Made by a program: the position numbers and the translations under genes
Notes under the pieces: model-generated
Databases searched by the model: none
Seen by the model: only the letters and a program-made list of their open reading frames with translations
What the model was told of the DNA's origin: nothing
In this document: positions 20,637 through 28,515 of the stretch, in pieces
Layout: the number at the start of each line of letters is the position of its first letter
Position numbering within the stretch: the stretch's first letter is position 1
IMG/VR virus record: IMGVR_UViG_3300017776_000075
Coordinates: 1-33,220 of that record
Source of the DNA: a virus
DNA: 33,220 nucleotides
Reading direction: 5' to 3' (one strand)

Positions 20637-21712
20637 CGATGGCTATGAAGAACCCACCACGCCGCACCACGATCAGAGGTCAGAAGCACCTGCTGGCTTA
20701 CATCACGCCGGAAGAGGCGCAACTGCTTATGGACAATGGTGGCTCTGGTGAGCCGGGGCCAATGGGCATACCGTCATTTCCGCCATCTGAGCGTGACAGT
20801 TCTGGTAGAAACACTGGTAGCGGAAGAGAAGGCGGTTCTAGTCGCGGTGGCTCTAGTGGTCGCAGTGGCCCTCGCGGCGGTCGCGGTGGTGGTCGTGCAA
20901 GCGCCGGTATGGATACAGCGCGAGGACGTGGTAGAAGTGAAGACAGAGATGCGGCGCAAGCTGCTAGAGATACGGCCGCTGATAGAGCAAGAGAAGCAGC
21001 ACAAGACGCTATTGACCAAGACATAGCCGAACCAGAGGCTATTCGCCCGGATCAAGAGCAAATGTCCGCTGAATTGGCGTCTCGTCCGGCGGCTGGTTTA
21101 AGTCGCGCTCAATACAATGCAATGCCCGGATATATGAGGGCTGTTTACGATCAAACAGGCGCTTATAACTTTGATATTGACCCAGTAACAGGAAGGGTCA
21201 CTGGTTTTACAGGGCCAAGCGTTCTTGGTTTTACGCCCGGTATTGCTGGATTGCTTACTAGCCTTATGCCAGAACCCACAACAGAGGCAGAGCTTGGTGG
21301 CGTTTATACTGGCTTTGGGCGTATGGGAGAAGACCGAGAATTTATGGGCGGCACTGGACGCGAGGATGTTGTCGAGGCGCAAACAAATCCTGTTACCGGC
21401 CAGCAAAACCAATGTCCAGAAGGCTACGTCTTCGACGAGGACTTGCAGGCGTGTCGTATGGGTGGCGGTACGCCGGGCTTCGGCACACCAGTCACCGGCG
21501 CTGGCCCGTATGAGGCTGGCGACTACGCGCGTATGGGCTTGCTTGACGTTGCGCCTATGGGTACGGGTATGTTCGCAGAACGGTATGGTGCGGGCTTTGG
21601 CACGCCGCAGGACTTCAGCGCGGCCAACTTGGCGTTTCGGCGTGGTGCGGCGACGCGCCCGCAGTATTTCCAGCAAGCGCCTGACCTGACAGGATACACA
21701 CTTTTAGCGTAG
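20633..21712 (+). CDS. Virion-associated protein with Gly/Ser/Arg-rich region
   Basis: This 359-residue product starts at ATG 20633 (ATGA overlap) or at 20639. Residues 1-50 include H-L-L-A-Y-I-T-P-E-E-A-Q-L-L-M-D-N-G-G-S-G, which I recognise from uncharacterised proteins between portal and scaffold genes of marine phages. Residues about 50-110 are low-complexity Ser/Gly/Arg. Further on there is C-P-E-G-Y-V-F-D-E-D-L-Q-A-C, a small two-Cys motif, and a C-terminal R-P-Q-Y-F-Q. Function unknown; the position suggests a head protein or an assembly factor. Confidence 0.6.
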   Translation: MTMAMKNPPRRTTIRGQKHLLAYITPEEAQLLMDNGGSGEPGPMGIPSFPPSERDSSGRNTGSGREGGSSRGGSSGRSGPRGGRGGGRASAGMDTARGRGRSEDRDAAQAARDTAADRAREAAQDAIDQDIAEPEAIRPDQEQMSAELASRPAAGLSRAQYNAMPGYMRAVYDQTGAYNFDIDPVTGRVTGFTGPSVLGFTPGIAGLLTSLMPEPTTEAELGGVYTGFGRMGEDREFMGGTGREDVVEAQTNPVTGQQNQCPEGYVFDEDLQACRMGGGTPGFGTPVTGAGPYEAGDYARMGLLDVAPMGTGMFAERYGAGFGTPQDFSAANLAFRRGAATRPQYFQQAPDLTGYTLLA

Positions 21713-21718
21713 GGAAAA

Positions 21719-22006
21719 ATGGACAAACACAAACTAAGGGACAAGCAGGCGCGGGCAGAAAAGGCCGCCAGCCTGCTAAGGCATGAGCTTTTTGTTGAGG
21801 CGTTTGATTACCTTGACACGCAGTTTATTGAGGCTTGGAAGTCGAGCGACGTTAAGGACGCAGAGGCACGCGAGCGTATTTATAACCTAAGCCAAGCACT
21901 TAGCGCCCTGAGGGGGTATTTTCAAAGTGTGGTAGAGGATGGTAAGTTAGCCGAAGCGCAACTGCAAGATTTGCAGAGGCGTACCATTTTTAACAAAATA
22001 AGGTGA
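21719..22006 (+). CDS. Small helical head-region protein
   Basis: This 95-residue product is almost all helix: E-K-A-A-S-L-L-R-H-E-L-F-V-E-A-F-D-Y-L, F-I-E-A-W-K-S-S, R-E-R-I-Y-N-L-S-Q-A-L-S-A-L-R-G-Y-F and a C-terminal K-L-A-E-A-Q-L-Q-D-L. Small proteins with this pattern are often coded just before the scaffold in phages of this kind; I know no experimental function. It has a weak ribosome site (AGGGAAAA). It could be an assembly cofactor. Confidence 0.6.
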   Translation: MDKHKLRDKQARAEKAASLLRHELFVEAFDYLDTQFIEAWKSSDVKDAEARERIYNLSQALSALRGYFQSVVEDGKLAEAQLQDLQRRTIFNKIR

Positions 22007-22013
22007 TGACATT

Positions 22014-23030
22014 ATGGTCGATAATCCGAGTGGAACCGACGCCCTTTCAATGAATGACGCATTAAGCCTTCTGAGCAATCCCCCAGCGGATACTGCGGCA
22101 GAAGAGCGGACTGAAGCTGACGAAGAGCAGCTTCAACAGCCCGAAGCCGAGGCACTAGATGCCGCCACCGACAACGCCGACGAGGCGCCGGATGACGACA
22201 TCGAAGATGATGAGGCTAGTGACGGCGAAGATGACTACTACGATGATGACGACGACGAAGTTGTCGAGGAGCCTCAGCAGACCTACAAAGTCAAAATTGA
22301 CGGCGAAGAGGTAGAGGTAGACCTAGACGAACTGCGAAACGGTTATCAACGGCAGCAGTCATTTACTAGGAAGTCGATGGAACTTGCTGAGCAACGCAAA
22401 GCCTTTGAGCAAGAGGCAGCCGAGACCAAGCAACTCCGAGACGCCTACGCGCAGCAACTTGATCAGTTGAGCGCCCAAATCCAACAGACAGTCCAGCAGG
22501 AACCTGATTGGAGAGCCTTGTCAGAAACAATGAGCGAGCGTGACTTGTTCCTAGCTAAGACCGAATGGGATCAGTATAAGGAACAGCAGAAAAACGTCGA
22601 CGCCGAGAGGCAGCGCGTCGCTCAGGAACAGATGCACGATCATCAGCGCAATCTGGAGAAGCACTTGCAACACCAGCGCGCCGATATGATGCAACGCATA
22701 CCCGACTGGCAGAATGACGATGTGCGGGAGACCGAGCGTCAGGAAGTCATAAAGTATGCACAGCGTCGCATTGGGTTTAGTGAAGAAGAGATCGCCAACG
22801 CGTCTGACGCGCGGGCTATCGAATTGCTTTACAAGGCGTGGAAGTGGGACAATCTTCAGTCGAAGAAACCCGCCGCCAAAAAACGCACCCGGCAGGCGCC
22901 AAAGATGGCTAAGGCAGGACGCCCGAAGACCAAGCGAGAAGTTGCTACCCGTTCTCAGCGTGAGGCAAAAAAGCGTTTTGAAAGCGCCGGAACTGTCGAC
23001 GCTGCCGTTAATTATCTAATGGGCAGATAG
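22014..23030 (+). CDS. Capsid scaffolding protein
   Basis: This 338-residue protein has the make-up of a scaffold. Residues about 15-90 are highly acidic (runs of Asp and Glu). A short conserved T-Y-K-V-K-I-D-G-E-E-V-E-V-D-L-D-E-L-R-N-G-Y follows near 90-110, then a long Gln/Glu coiled coil (115-230), and a basic helical C-terminus (KKRTRQAPKMAKAGRP and on) that should bind the coat protein. It directs prohead assembly and then leaves or is cleaved. It lies immediately before the major capsid gene, as expected. Confidence 0.85.
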   Translation: MVDNPSGTDALSMNDALSLLSNPPADTAAEERTEADEEQLQQPEAEALDAATDNADEAPDDDIEDDEASDGEDDYYDDDDDEVVEEPQQTYKVKIDGEEVEVDLDELRNGYQRQQSFTRKSMELAEQRKAFEQEAAETKQLRDAYAQQLDQLSAQIQQTVQQEPDWRALSETMSERDLFLAKTEWDQYKEQQKNVDAERQRVAQEQMHDHQRNLEKHLQHQRADMMQRIPDWQNDDVRETERQEVIKYAQRRIGFSEEEIANASDARAIELLYKAWKWDNLQSKKPAAKKRTRQAPKMAKAGRPKTKREVATRSQREAKKRFESAGTVDAAVNYLMGR

Positions 23031-23046
23031 CCCGAGGAGTACGACT

Positions 23047-24207
23047 ATGACTGTGTTTTCAACACAAGCGGCTGTCGGCGAAAAGGAACAGCTCGCCGAT
23101 ATTATTTACCGCATTAGATAGGGTAGGTGCGGTCTAAACCGGATGAACTGCTGGAACCCTAAGGCGAAAGCTATGGCAATCAGCATCCAAGCCGTCGGTA
23201 CACCGGCGGAAGGTTCAGAGACTACCTGAGGGGTGAAGCCCCCTTAATAACAGGCTAGAGCGTCCGGCACCCCAAACCGGGGTGATGATATAGTCCACTC
23301 CCACCGAAAGGCTGGGGTATAAGGCGACCCTGCTGAAACACCGATTTTCAGCAACGTAAAAAAAGAGACCAGCAATGGTATCTTTACTGAGTGGCAGGTC
23401 CAAGAATTGGCTTCAGCATCTGCTACCAACTACCATAACGAAGGTGCGACGACTTCTACAGCCGCCGCAACTCCAACATCACGCGTGGGCAACTACCACC
23501 AGATTTCCAAGAAGGTATTTGCTACCTCAGGCACTCTGGACGCAGTTGACACAGCAGGCCGTGAGCGGGAACACAACTACCAGAAGGTGTTGAAGGCTCT
23601 CGAACTGCGCCGCGATATAGAGAAGGCAATCGGTGACACCGACGTTGCCCGCTCTGGTAACGACCCACGCAAGTCAGCGTCTTTGACTTGCTGGATCACA
23701 AACGGCTCAGTCGGCGCGACTGCCGGTGCCTTCGCCACAGGCGACGGAACCGACACGATCACCGGCGGAGACGACCGTGCGTTGACGCTTGCCCTCATCG
23801 AAGACGGCATGCAGGATGCGTGGACCGACGGCGGCAATCCCCGCCTGATGATTGCGTCTGCAACTAACCGCGCTAACTTCTCAGACCTGTCAGCGTCTGG
23901 CAACTTGGTGTCTAACGACGTGAACATGACTGCCGCTAAGGAAGTCACATACGTCGGTTCGACTTCAGTGTTCCTGACTGACTTCGGTACTGTTGAGGCG
24001 GTTCCATCACGTCTACTTGGTAACGACCGGGTGTTCTTGGTTGACCCAGACTTTGTGTCAATCTGCACCCTCAATGGCCGTAACTTCCTTGAGGAAGACT
24101 TGGCTAAAGACGGCGATGCTCAAACAAGCCACCTTGTGGTTGAGTGGGCGCTCAAGCCGACCGCGCCAAAAGCGCATGCAATGATTATGGACTTGAACGG
24201 TTCGTAA
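23047..24207 (+). CDS. Major capsid protein, SU10-like, interrupted by a group I intron
   Basis: The gene is split: exon 1 is 23047-23114, exon 2 is 23325-24207, total 951 coding bases and 316 residues. GAGGAG precedes the ATG by seven bases. Exon 1 codes M-T-V-F-S-T-Q-A-A-V-G-E-K-E-Q-L-A-D-I-I and Y-R; the junction codon is AT|C (Ile); exon 2 continues D-P-A-E-T-P-I-F-S-N-V-K-K-E-T. This Y-R-I-D-P-x-E-T-P block is the usual N-terminal region of SU10/DUF5309-type coat proteins, normally unbroken. Without splicing, translation stops at TAG 23119. The coat protein should have the HK97 fold. A terminator follows at 24221. Confidence 0.88.
23115..23324 (+). ncRNA. Group I self-splicing intron without ORF, IA-like
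   Basis: The 210-base element has a full group I core. P1 pairs exon ACCGCAT (23108-23114) with GTGCGGT (23127-23133), ending in the U-G splice-site pair. P3 is 23139-23145 with 23261-23267; P4 is 23149-23153 with 23081+100 (23181-23185); P6a is 23192-23198 with 23203-23209; P7 is GACTA (23220-23224) with TAGTC (23291-23295); P7.1 is CCTG with CAGG; P7.2 is a GC hairpin; P8 is 23268-23273 with 23279-23284; P9 is a GAAA hairpin. The last base is G (23324), and exon 2 pairs with GGGT as P10. P7.1/P7.2 point to subgroup IA. No nuclease gene is inside. Confidence 0.9.
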
Positions 24208-24220
24208 TTGTTAAACGATT

Positions 24221-24250
24221 GAGGGGGCGGGCGACTGCCCCCTCTCTTCT
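24221..24250 (+). terminator. Intrinsic terminator after major capsid gene
   Basis: GAGGGGGC (24221-24228) pairs perfectly with GCCCCCTC (24237-24244) around an 8-base loop, and TCTTCT follows. It would limit read-through so that the capsid protein is made in excess over downstream tail genes. Confidence 0.75.
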
Positions 24251-24267
24251 AATTCATAGGTGGTAAT

Positions 24268-24591
24268 ATGAAACGCGTTTTATACACAGACCCGTACACA
24301 CAAAAAGAAGTGTACATGCACCAGAACAATGACGGCACGTCTTACATCGAGCAGAAGCAGAGCTTTGAGGGTCTGGTAAAGCTCAACCGTCAGATGAACA
24401 ACGACTACCAAAAGGGCAACATGATCGGCAACACGCAGCGCCACATGCAGCATGTAGCGGAAATCCCAAACGTCGTGTATAATCACCTGATTGAGACGCT
24501 TGGCACGCCGCAAGAAAACCCGAAGGGTTGGAAGGCGTGGCTAAACGACAACCAGAACCGTGATTTTAGAACAGGCGGCGGAAACATATAA
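24268..24591 (+). CDS. Conserved phage protein between capsid and adaptor genes
   Basis: This 107-residue product follows the terminator with a GGTGG ribosome site. It begins M-K-R-V-L-Y-T-D-P-Y-T-Q-K-E-V-Y and is polar and Asn/Gln-rich, with I-P-N-V-V-Y-N-H-L near residue 67 and W-K-A-W-L-N-D-N-Q-N-R-D-F-R-T near the end. The last pattern, a Trp helix followed by N-x-D-F/Y-R-T, is common in small phage proteins at this position. It may be a head completion or decoration protein. Its stop overlaps the next ATG. Confidence 0.6.
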   Translation: MKRVLYTDPYTQKEVYMHQNNDGTSYIEQKQSFEGLVKLNRQMNNDYQKGNMIGNTQRHMQHVAEIPNVVYNHLIETLGTPQENPKGWKAWLNDNQNRDFRTGGGNI

Positions 24592-25235
24592 TGGCAGTCG
24601 ACACTTACACCAACCTGCAAACAGCGATTGCCAACTTCTTGGCGCGTGACGACTTAACGGCGCAGATACCGGATTTCATCACAATGGCTGAGGCGCGCAT
24701 GAGCCGCGAGCTTGAGACGCGCAGTCAGGAAAAGCGCGTCACTGCGGCAACGGTTGCGAACAACGAATACCTCGCCCTGCCGGTTGACTTGCGTGAGGTG
24801 CGCGAGGTGAAGTTAAACACCACGCCGCTGACTGTGTTGAGTTACTACAGCCCGTCAGCTCTCGACACCAAGTTTTCGTCGGGAGGTGCTGGCAAGCCGC
24901 TGGGCTACAGCATCATCGGCGACGAGATCAAGCTGCGGCCGATACCGGACACAGCCTACACGGTTGAGATTGTCTACATCGGCACGATCGAGGCACTGTC
25001 AGCCACAAACCAGACAAACAACATCCTGAGCCGGTCGCCCGACGCCTACCTTTACGGCGCACTGGCCGAGGCGTATGCTTACCTGTTAGATGAGACGCGT
25101 GCGTCGCAGTACCTGCAACGGTTCAACCTTGCGCTTGAGGAGATCAAGGTTGATGAGCAGCGCTCGCATTACGGCACCGGGTCGTTGTTTATCAGCAGTG
25201 TGTATCAACGACAAAATTCAGCAGTGGAGAGCTAA
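24591..25235 (+). CDS. Head-tail adaptor protein (P22 Gp4-like)
   Basis: This 214-residue protein has T-Y-T-N-L-Q-T-A-I-A-N-F-L-A-R-D-D-L near the start, I-P-D-F-I-T-M-A-E-A-R-M-S-R-E-L-E-T-R, a beta region with L-P-V-D-L-R-E-V-R-E-V-K-L, and a helical C-terminal part with L-Y-G-A-L-A-E-A-Y-A-Y-L. This order is that of the phage adaptor family (Gp4 of P22, SU10 adaptor), which forms a ring under the portal. It continues the capsid-to-tail order of the gene run. Length is typical. Confidence 0.83.
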   Translation: MAVDTYTNLQTAIANFLARDDLTAQIPDFITMAEARMSRELETRSQEKRVTAATVANNEYLALPVDLREVREVKLNTTPLTVLSYYSPSALDTKFSSGGAGKPLGYSIIGDEIKLRPIPDTAYTVEIVYIGTIEALSATNQTNNILSRSPDAYLYGALAEAYAYLLDETRASQYLQRFNLALEEIKVDEQRSHYGTGSLFISSVYQRQNSAVES

Positions 25236-25238
25236 GCT

Positions 25239-25625
25239 ATGTCCAGTCTATCTGACTACCTTGAGAATGAAATTCTCGACCACATCTTAGGCACCGGCGC
25301 CTACACGATGCCAACAGCCGTATATGTCGGTCTGTCGACTGGGTCGTTTAACGACGACAACAGCGGCACCGAGTTGACTGGCAGCAACTACGCCCGCGTG
25401 GCGGCTACGTTTAGCGCGGCGGCTAGTGGCACAACGTCAAACAGCGCGGCTATCGAGTTTAATGCGGCCACCGGCTCTTGGGGCTTGATATCTCACTTCG
25501 GCATTTTTGATGCCGCCAGCTCTGGCAACCTGCTTATCCACGGCGCGTTCACCACAGCCAAAACAATCGCGTCAGGCGACATCTTGAAGATACCCACAGG
25601 TGATCTCGACATCACCGCAGCTTAG
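25239..25625 (+). CDS. Small virion protein, tail-fibre/decoration type
   Basis: This 128-residue protein has L-S-D-Y-L-E-N-E-I-L-D-H-I-L-G, Y-V-G-L-S-T-G, E-L-T-G-S-N-Y-A-R-V, S-A-A-I-E-F-N-A-A-T-G-S-W-G and H-F-G-I-F-D-A-A-S-S-G-N-L-L. This set of motifs defines a common beta-rich phage family usually annotated as tail fibre or minor virion protein (Gp80-like, as I recall). It is likely a capsid or tail decoration with a beta-sandwich fold. It follows the adaptor by three bases. Confidence 0.72.
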   Translation: MSSLSDYLENEILDHILGTGAYTMPTAVYVGLSTGSFNDDNSGTELTGSNYARVAATFSAAASGTTSNSAAIEFNAATGSWGLISHFGIFDAASSGNLLIHGAFTTAKTIASGDILKIPTGDLDITAA

Positions 25626-25633
25626 AGGCGGTA

Positions 25634-26365
25634 ATGGCAACAGGAACCCCTAGCCTAGACAACTTTACGTCAAGTATTGACGCGCTACCCTATTCGCTGG
25701 ATAGCGCGTTACTGCTAACTAAGGTCGATTGGTCAAACCCCACTCTCGAACAGCTCGATAACTGGGGTACGCTTGAGCAGCTAGATACGTTTGGCACGCT
25801 TGAGCAGATGGCCGACCTTGAGGTTTTGGCGTTTGAGGGTTCCGCATCTGTCGCGCTAACAGCCACCGGCGCTGTGCAGTTTGCTATTGAGATAGCAGGC
25901 ACCGCAAACGTCGCGGTCACAGCAACAGCCACGCCACAGCATGTGCAGGTTACTGACGGTGCCGCGTCTATTGCGGCAACTGTCACAGCCTCAGCCAACC
26001 GCGTGCAGCCTTTTGCGGCATCGGTAACTGGTGCGGCGAGCGCCACTGCAAGCGCAATATTTATTGCGTCTTACGGCGGCAGCGCCACAGTCGCCTTTAA
26101 CGCCACGGCTCAGGCGTTTTTGGTTTACGCATTTGAGGGCGAGGCGGAAGTAGCCGCCACAGCCACAGCGTCACCGGTCGCCGAGTTTGCTATGGTCGGG
26201 GCGGCAGAGCCAGAAATTACTGCTACAATCAGCGGCAGCATATTGGGCGAAGAGTGGTCAGCGATTGCGCCTACCACACCGTCTTGGGCGGCGGCTTCGG
26301 CTGGCGCGCCTAGCATTTGGTCTAACGCCCCAGCGGCGGCAACAGGGAATTGGTTGGGACAATGA
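25634..26365 (+). CDS. Virion protein made of seven 20-residue repeats
   Basis: The 243-residue product has three parts. Residues 8-30 contain I-D-A-L-P-Y-S-L-D-S-A-L. Residues 37-63 are three 9-residue repeats of T-L-E-Q-(L/M). Residues 69-201 are seven units with a period of exactly 20 residues, beginning at 69, 89, 109, 129, 149, 169 and 189; the pattern is G-x-A-x-V-A-x-T-A-T-A then a hydrophobic strand, with unit 4 degenerate. The tail is Ala/Trp/Pro-rich. A beta-solenoid or trimeric fibre is likely. Function is not recognised; context points to the tail or portal vertex. Confidence 0.65.
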   Translation: MATGTPSLDNFTSSIDALPYSLDSALLLTKVDWSNPTLEQLDNWGTLEQLDTFGTLEQMADLEVLAFEGSASVALTATGAVQFAIEIAGTANVAVTATATPQHVQVTDGAASIAATVTASANRVQPFAASVTGAASATASAIFIASYGGSATVAFNATAQAFLVYAFEGEAEVAATATASPVAEFAMVGAAEPEITATISGSILGEEWSAIAPTTPSWAAASAGAPSIWSNAPAAATGNWLGQ

Positions 26366-27825
26366 TACAGTTTGGCGAATGGCTACCGGATCAGCCTGAC
26401 TTTACCAACGCAGGCGTCATTGAGGCGACAAACGTGGTGCCGGCATATAATGGCTATCGCAGTTTTAATCAGTTTGTCGATTATTCAAACGCGGCGTCTA
26501 ACACACTGCTAAACGTGTTTGCGGCTAAAGATAATGACGGCACCGTGCGCCTGTTTGCCGGTGACGCGTCAAAGCTGTACTTGTTTAACGCTGGCACGAC
26601 AAACCTAGACGACATCAGTAAGGCTGGCTCACCGGCGTATGATTTGGAGAGCAACGAGCGTTGGCGATTTGTGCAGTTTGGCGACACGGTTATCGCGTCC
26701 GGCGGTATTGGCGAAGAGTTGCAGAAGTTTCAGCTTGGCACCGACACCGCGTTTTCTAACTTGTCCGGCACACCGCCAAAGGCAGATTTTATTACGGTTG
26801 TGCGTGACTTTGTGTGGACGGCCAACATCGACGAAGGCTCAGGCCGCGTGCCGTATAAGGTGTATTGGTCAGGCTTTAACGACGCAACGAGCTGGACGGC
26901 TGGCACGGATCAGTCTGACTTTCAAGAGATACCAGACGCTGGAGCCATTACCGGGATGATCGGCGGAGAATACTGCACGATCCTGATGGAACGCGCCATC
27001 GTGCGAGCCACTTACTCAGGCCCGCCGCTTATCTTCCAGTTTGACAAAGTCGAGACTGCCAGAGGCTGTCAGGTGCCGGGGTCGGTTTGTAACATCGGCC
27101 ACAACATATTCTACCTGTCGGATGACGGTTTTTACATGTTCGACGGGGCGCGCTCACAGCCGATCGGAGCTGAGAAAGTGGATCGGTTTTTCCTGACGCA
27201 AGATTTCAATTTCTCGTATAAGGACAAGATGACGTCTACCGTTGACCCGCAAAATCAGCTCGCTGTGTGGTCGTATGTGTCAAACAGCTCTCTCGATGAC
27301 CAGCCCGACACATTGTTGATATTCAACTACGCTCTGGGTCGCTGGTCTTTGGTGAGGGTCAAGAACGACTTAGTGGCACCGTTCTTTACGGCTGGTTATT
27401 CACTAGAGCAACTGGATAACATCAACACCAGCCTAGACGCCCTCCCGGCCTCACTCGATAGCGCGCTGTACAAGGGCGGCCAATATCTGTTTGGCGGCGC
27501 AAACGGCGCAAAGATAGCGGCGTTTTCCGGCGACCCAATGGAAGGCACGATTGTCACCGGCGAGGCAGCAGTCAAGGTCGGTAATCATTCAATCGTCACG
27601 CGCCTGTACCCGTACCACGAGGGCGGCACGGTTAACCTGTCGATTGGCCTTAGAGGCACGCCCACAGACACAGTAAACTTCCAAAATGGCGGCACGACAA
27701 ACGCCGCAGGCTTTGTGCCGTTTAGGGCGCACGACCGTTACCACCGCGTGAAGATGTTGCTAAGTGGTCAGTGGTCATACGCGCACGGCGTTGACGTTGA
27801 CGTAAGGCCAGTGGGGCGCAGATGA
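26362..27825 (+). CDS. Tail nozzle/hub protein (P22 Gp10-like)
   Basis: ATG 26362 overlaps the upstream stop (ATGA) and gives 487 residues. It begins M-I-Q-F-G-E-W-L-P-D-Q-P-D-F and has W-R-F-V-Q-F-G-D-T-V-I-A, V-V-R-D-F-V-W-T-A, W-S-G-F-N-D-A-T-S-W, then V-C-N-I-G-H-N-I-F-Y-L-S-D-D-G-F-Y-M-F-D-G. This series of beta-propeller-like blades is typical of Gp10/nozzle proteins of podoviruses. The nozzle sits under the adaptor and closes the tail. Near residue 350 it carries E-Q-L-D-N-I-N-T-S-L-D-A-L-P-A-S-L-D-S-A-L, shared with the preceding protein. Confidence 0.8.
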   Translation: MIQFGEWLPDQPDFTNAGVIEATNVVPAYNGYRSFNQFVDYSNAASNTLLNVFAAKDNDGTVRLFAGDASKLYLFNAGTTNLDDISKAGSPAYDLESNERWRFVQFGDTVIASGGIGEELQKFQLGTDTAFSNLSGTPPKADFITVVRDFVWTANIDEGSGRVPYKVYWSGFNDATSWTAGTDQSDFQEIPDAGAITGMIGGEYCTILMERAIVRATYSGPPLIFQFDKVETARGCQVPGSVCNIGHNIFYLSDDGFYMFDGARSQPIGAEKVDRFFLTQDFNFSYKDKMTSTVDPQNQLAVWSYVSNSSLDDQPDTLLIFNYALGRWSLVRVKNDLVAPFFTAGYSLEQLDNINTSLDALPASLDSALYKGGQYLFGGANGAKIAAFSGDPMEGTIVTGEAAVKVGNHSIVTRLYPYHEGGTVNLSIGLRGTPTDTVNFQNGGTTNAAGFVPFRAHDRYHRVKMLLSGQWSYAHGVDVDVRPVGRR

Positions 27826-28145
27826 CAACAGCACAGCGCAGCACAAATTTTCGCACGTTAAACCCTGTCACAGCCACAACAAGGGAAGTGTCAGAGGTAT
27901 TAAACAGGACTATTGATGGCGGATTAAATAGTATTGGGTACGCCACGCTTACAGCAAGCTCCACCACCACCACTGTAAACGACCCGCGATATGGGGTAGA
28001 GAGTATCGTATTTTTTACCGGCTACAACAAAACGCTAGAACACAGTTTGCCTTTTGTTAAAAGCACTAGCACCAATGGGACGATGATAATTGAACACAAA
28101 AATCACGGACATGACGTCGACGTCGCCTACCTTATTATCGGCTGA
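27822..28145 (+). CDS. Small virion protein
   Basis: This 107-residue protein overlaps the nozzle stop (ATGA). It has an N-terminal helix with R-E-V-S-E-V-L-N-R-T-I-D-G-G-L-N-S-I-G, then beta-type sequence with T-V-N-D-P-R-Y and H-G-H-D-V-D-V-A-Y-L-I-I-G at the end. Small proteins with R-E-V-x-E-x-x-N-x-x-x-x-G-x-x-N at the start are frequent downstream of tail genes in marine phages. It may attach fibres to the tail, but no function is established. Confidence 0.6.
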   Translation: MTTAQRSTNFRTLNPVTATTREVSEVLNRTIDGGLNSIGYATLTASSTTTTVNDPRYGVESIVFFTGYNKTLEHSLPFVKSTSTNGTMIIEHKNHGHDVDVAYLIIG

Positions 28146-28515
28146 AGACCGACTTGGCGCTCAGTGGGAACGGTGCCACAAGTGGATTAGCGACGCGCTG
28201 AAGTATGCTGGCGAAACGCACACTATGGAAGACGTCCACCACGCTGTGGCTACCGGCAAGGCACAGTTACATCCGCTAGAGAAGTCTGCTATTATCACAG
28301 AAATAGTGGACTACCCACAGCGGTCTATATGCCGCATCTGGCTTGCGGGCGGAGACTTGAGCGAGCTGACTGAGGCGGAGAAGTCCATATCGGTTTGGGC
28401 TAAGTCACTCGGATGTGACGCGATGGAGATTATTGGCAGGAAGGGCTGGCAACGGCACCTCAAAGATTACACCGCGACGGCGGTTATTTTGGCGAAGGAT
28501 TTGAACGATGAGTAA
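28111..28515 (+). CDS. Virion-region protein with GRxGW motif
   Basis: ATG 28111 gives 134 residues and overlaps the upstream gene by 35 bases; the next candidate start upstream is a TTG. The sequence has W-E-R-C-H-K-W-I-S-D-A-L, T-H-T-M-E-D-V-H-H-A-V-A-T-G-K-A, then I-W-L-A-G-G-D-L-S-E-L and G-C-D-A-M-E-I-I-G-R-K-G-W-Q-R-H-L. The last block resembles the T7 Gp13-type and GNAT-like small internal proteins of podoviruses. It is probably needed for virion maturation or DNA ejection. No acetyltransferase activity is claimed. Confidence 0.65.
   Translation: MTSTSPTLLSAEDRLGAQWERCHKWISDALKYAGETHTMEDVHHAVATGKAQLHPLEKSAIITEIVDYPQRSICRIWLAGGDLSELTEAEKSISVWAKSLGCDAMEIIGRKGWQRHLKDYTATAVILAKDLNDE

Noticed and set aside
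20690-20960. Ser/Gly/Arg-coding stretch as a DNA repeat array
   Set aside because: The codons vary and no fixed DNA period is present; it is low-complexity protein sequence rather than a repeat element.
23047-23121. Short separate gene of 24 codons ending at TAG 23119
   Set aside because: Its product is the N-terminus of the capsid protein; the group I intron explains the early stop better than a pseudogene or micro-gene.
23215-23429. Minus-strand frames of about 60 codons across the intron
   Set aside because: They span the intron core and exon 2 start; the plus-strand RNA structure explains the sequence. No homing nuclease motif (LAGLIDADG, GIY-YIG, HNH) is present.
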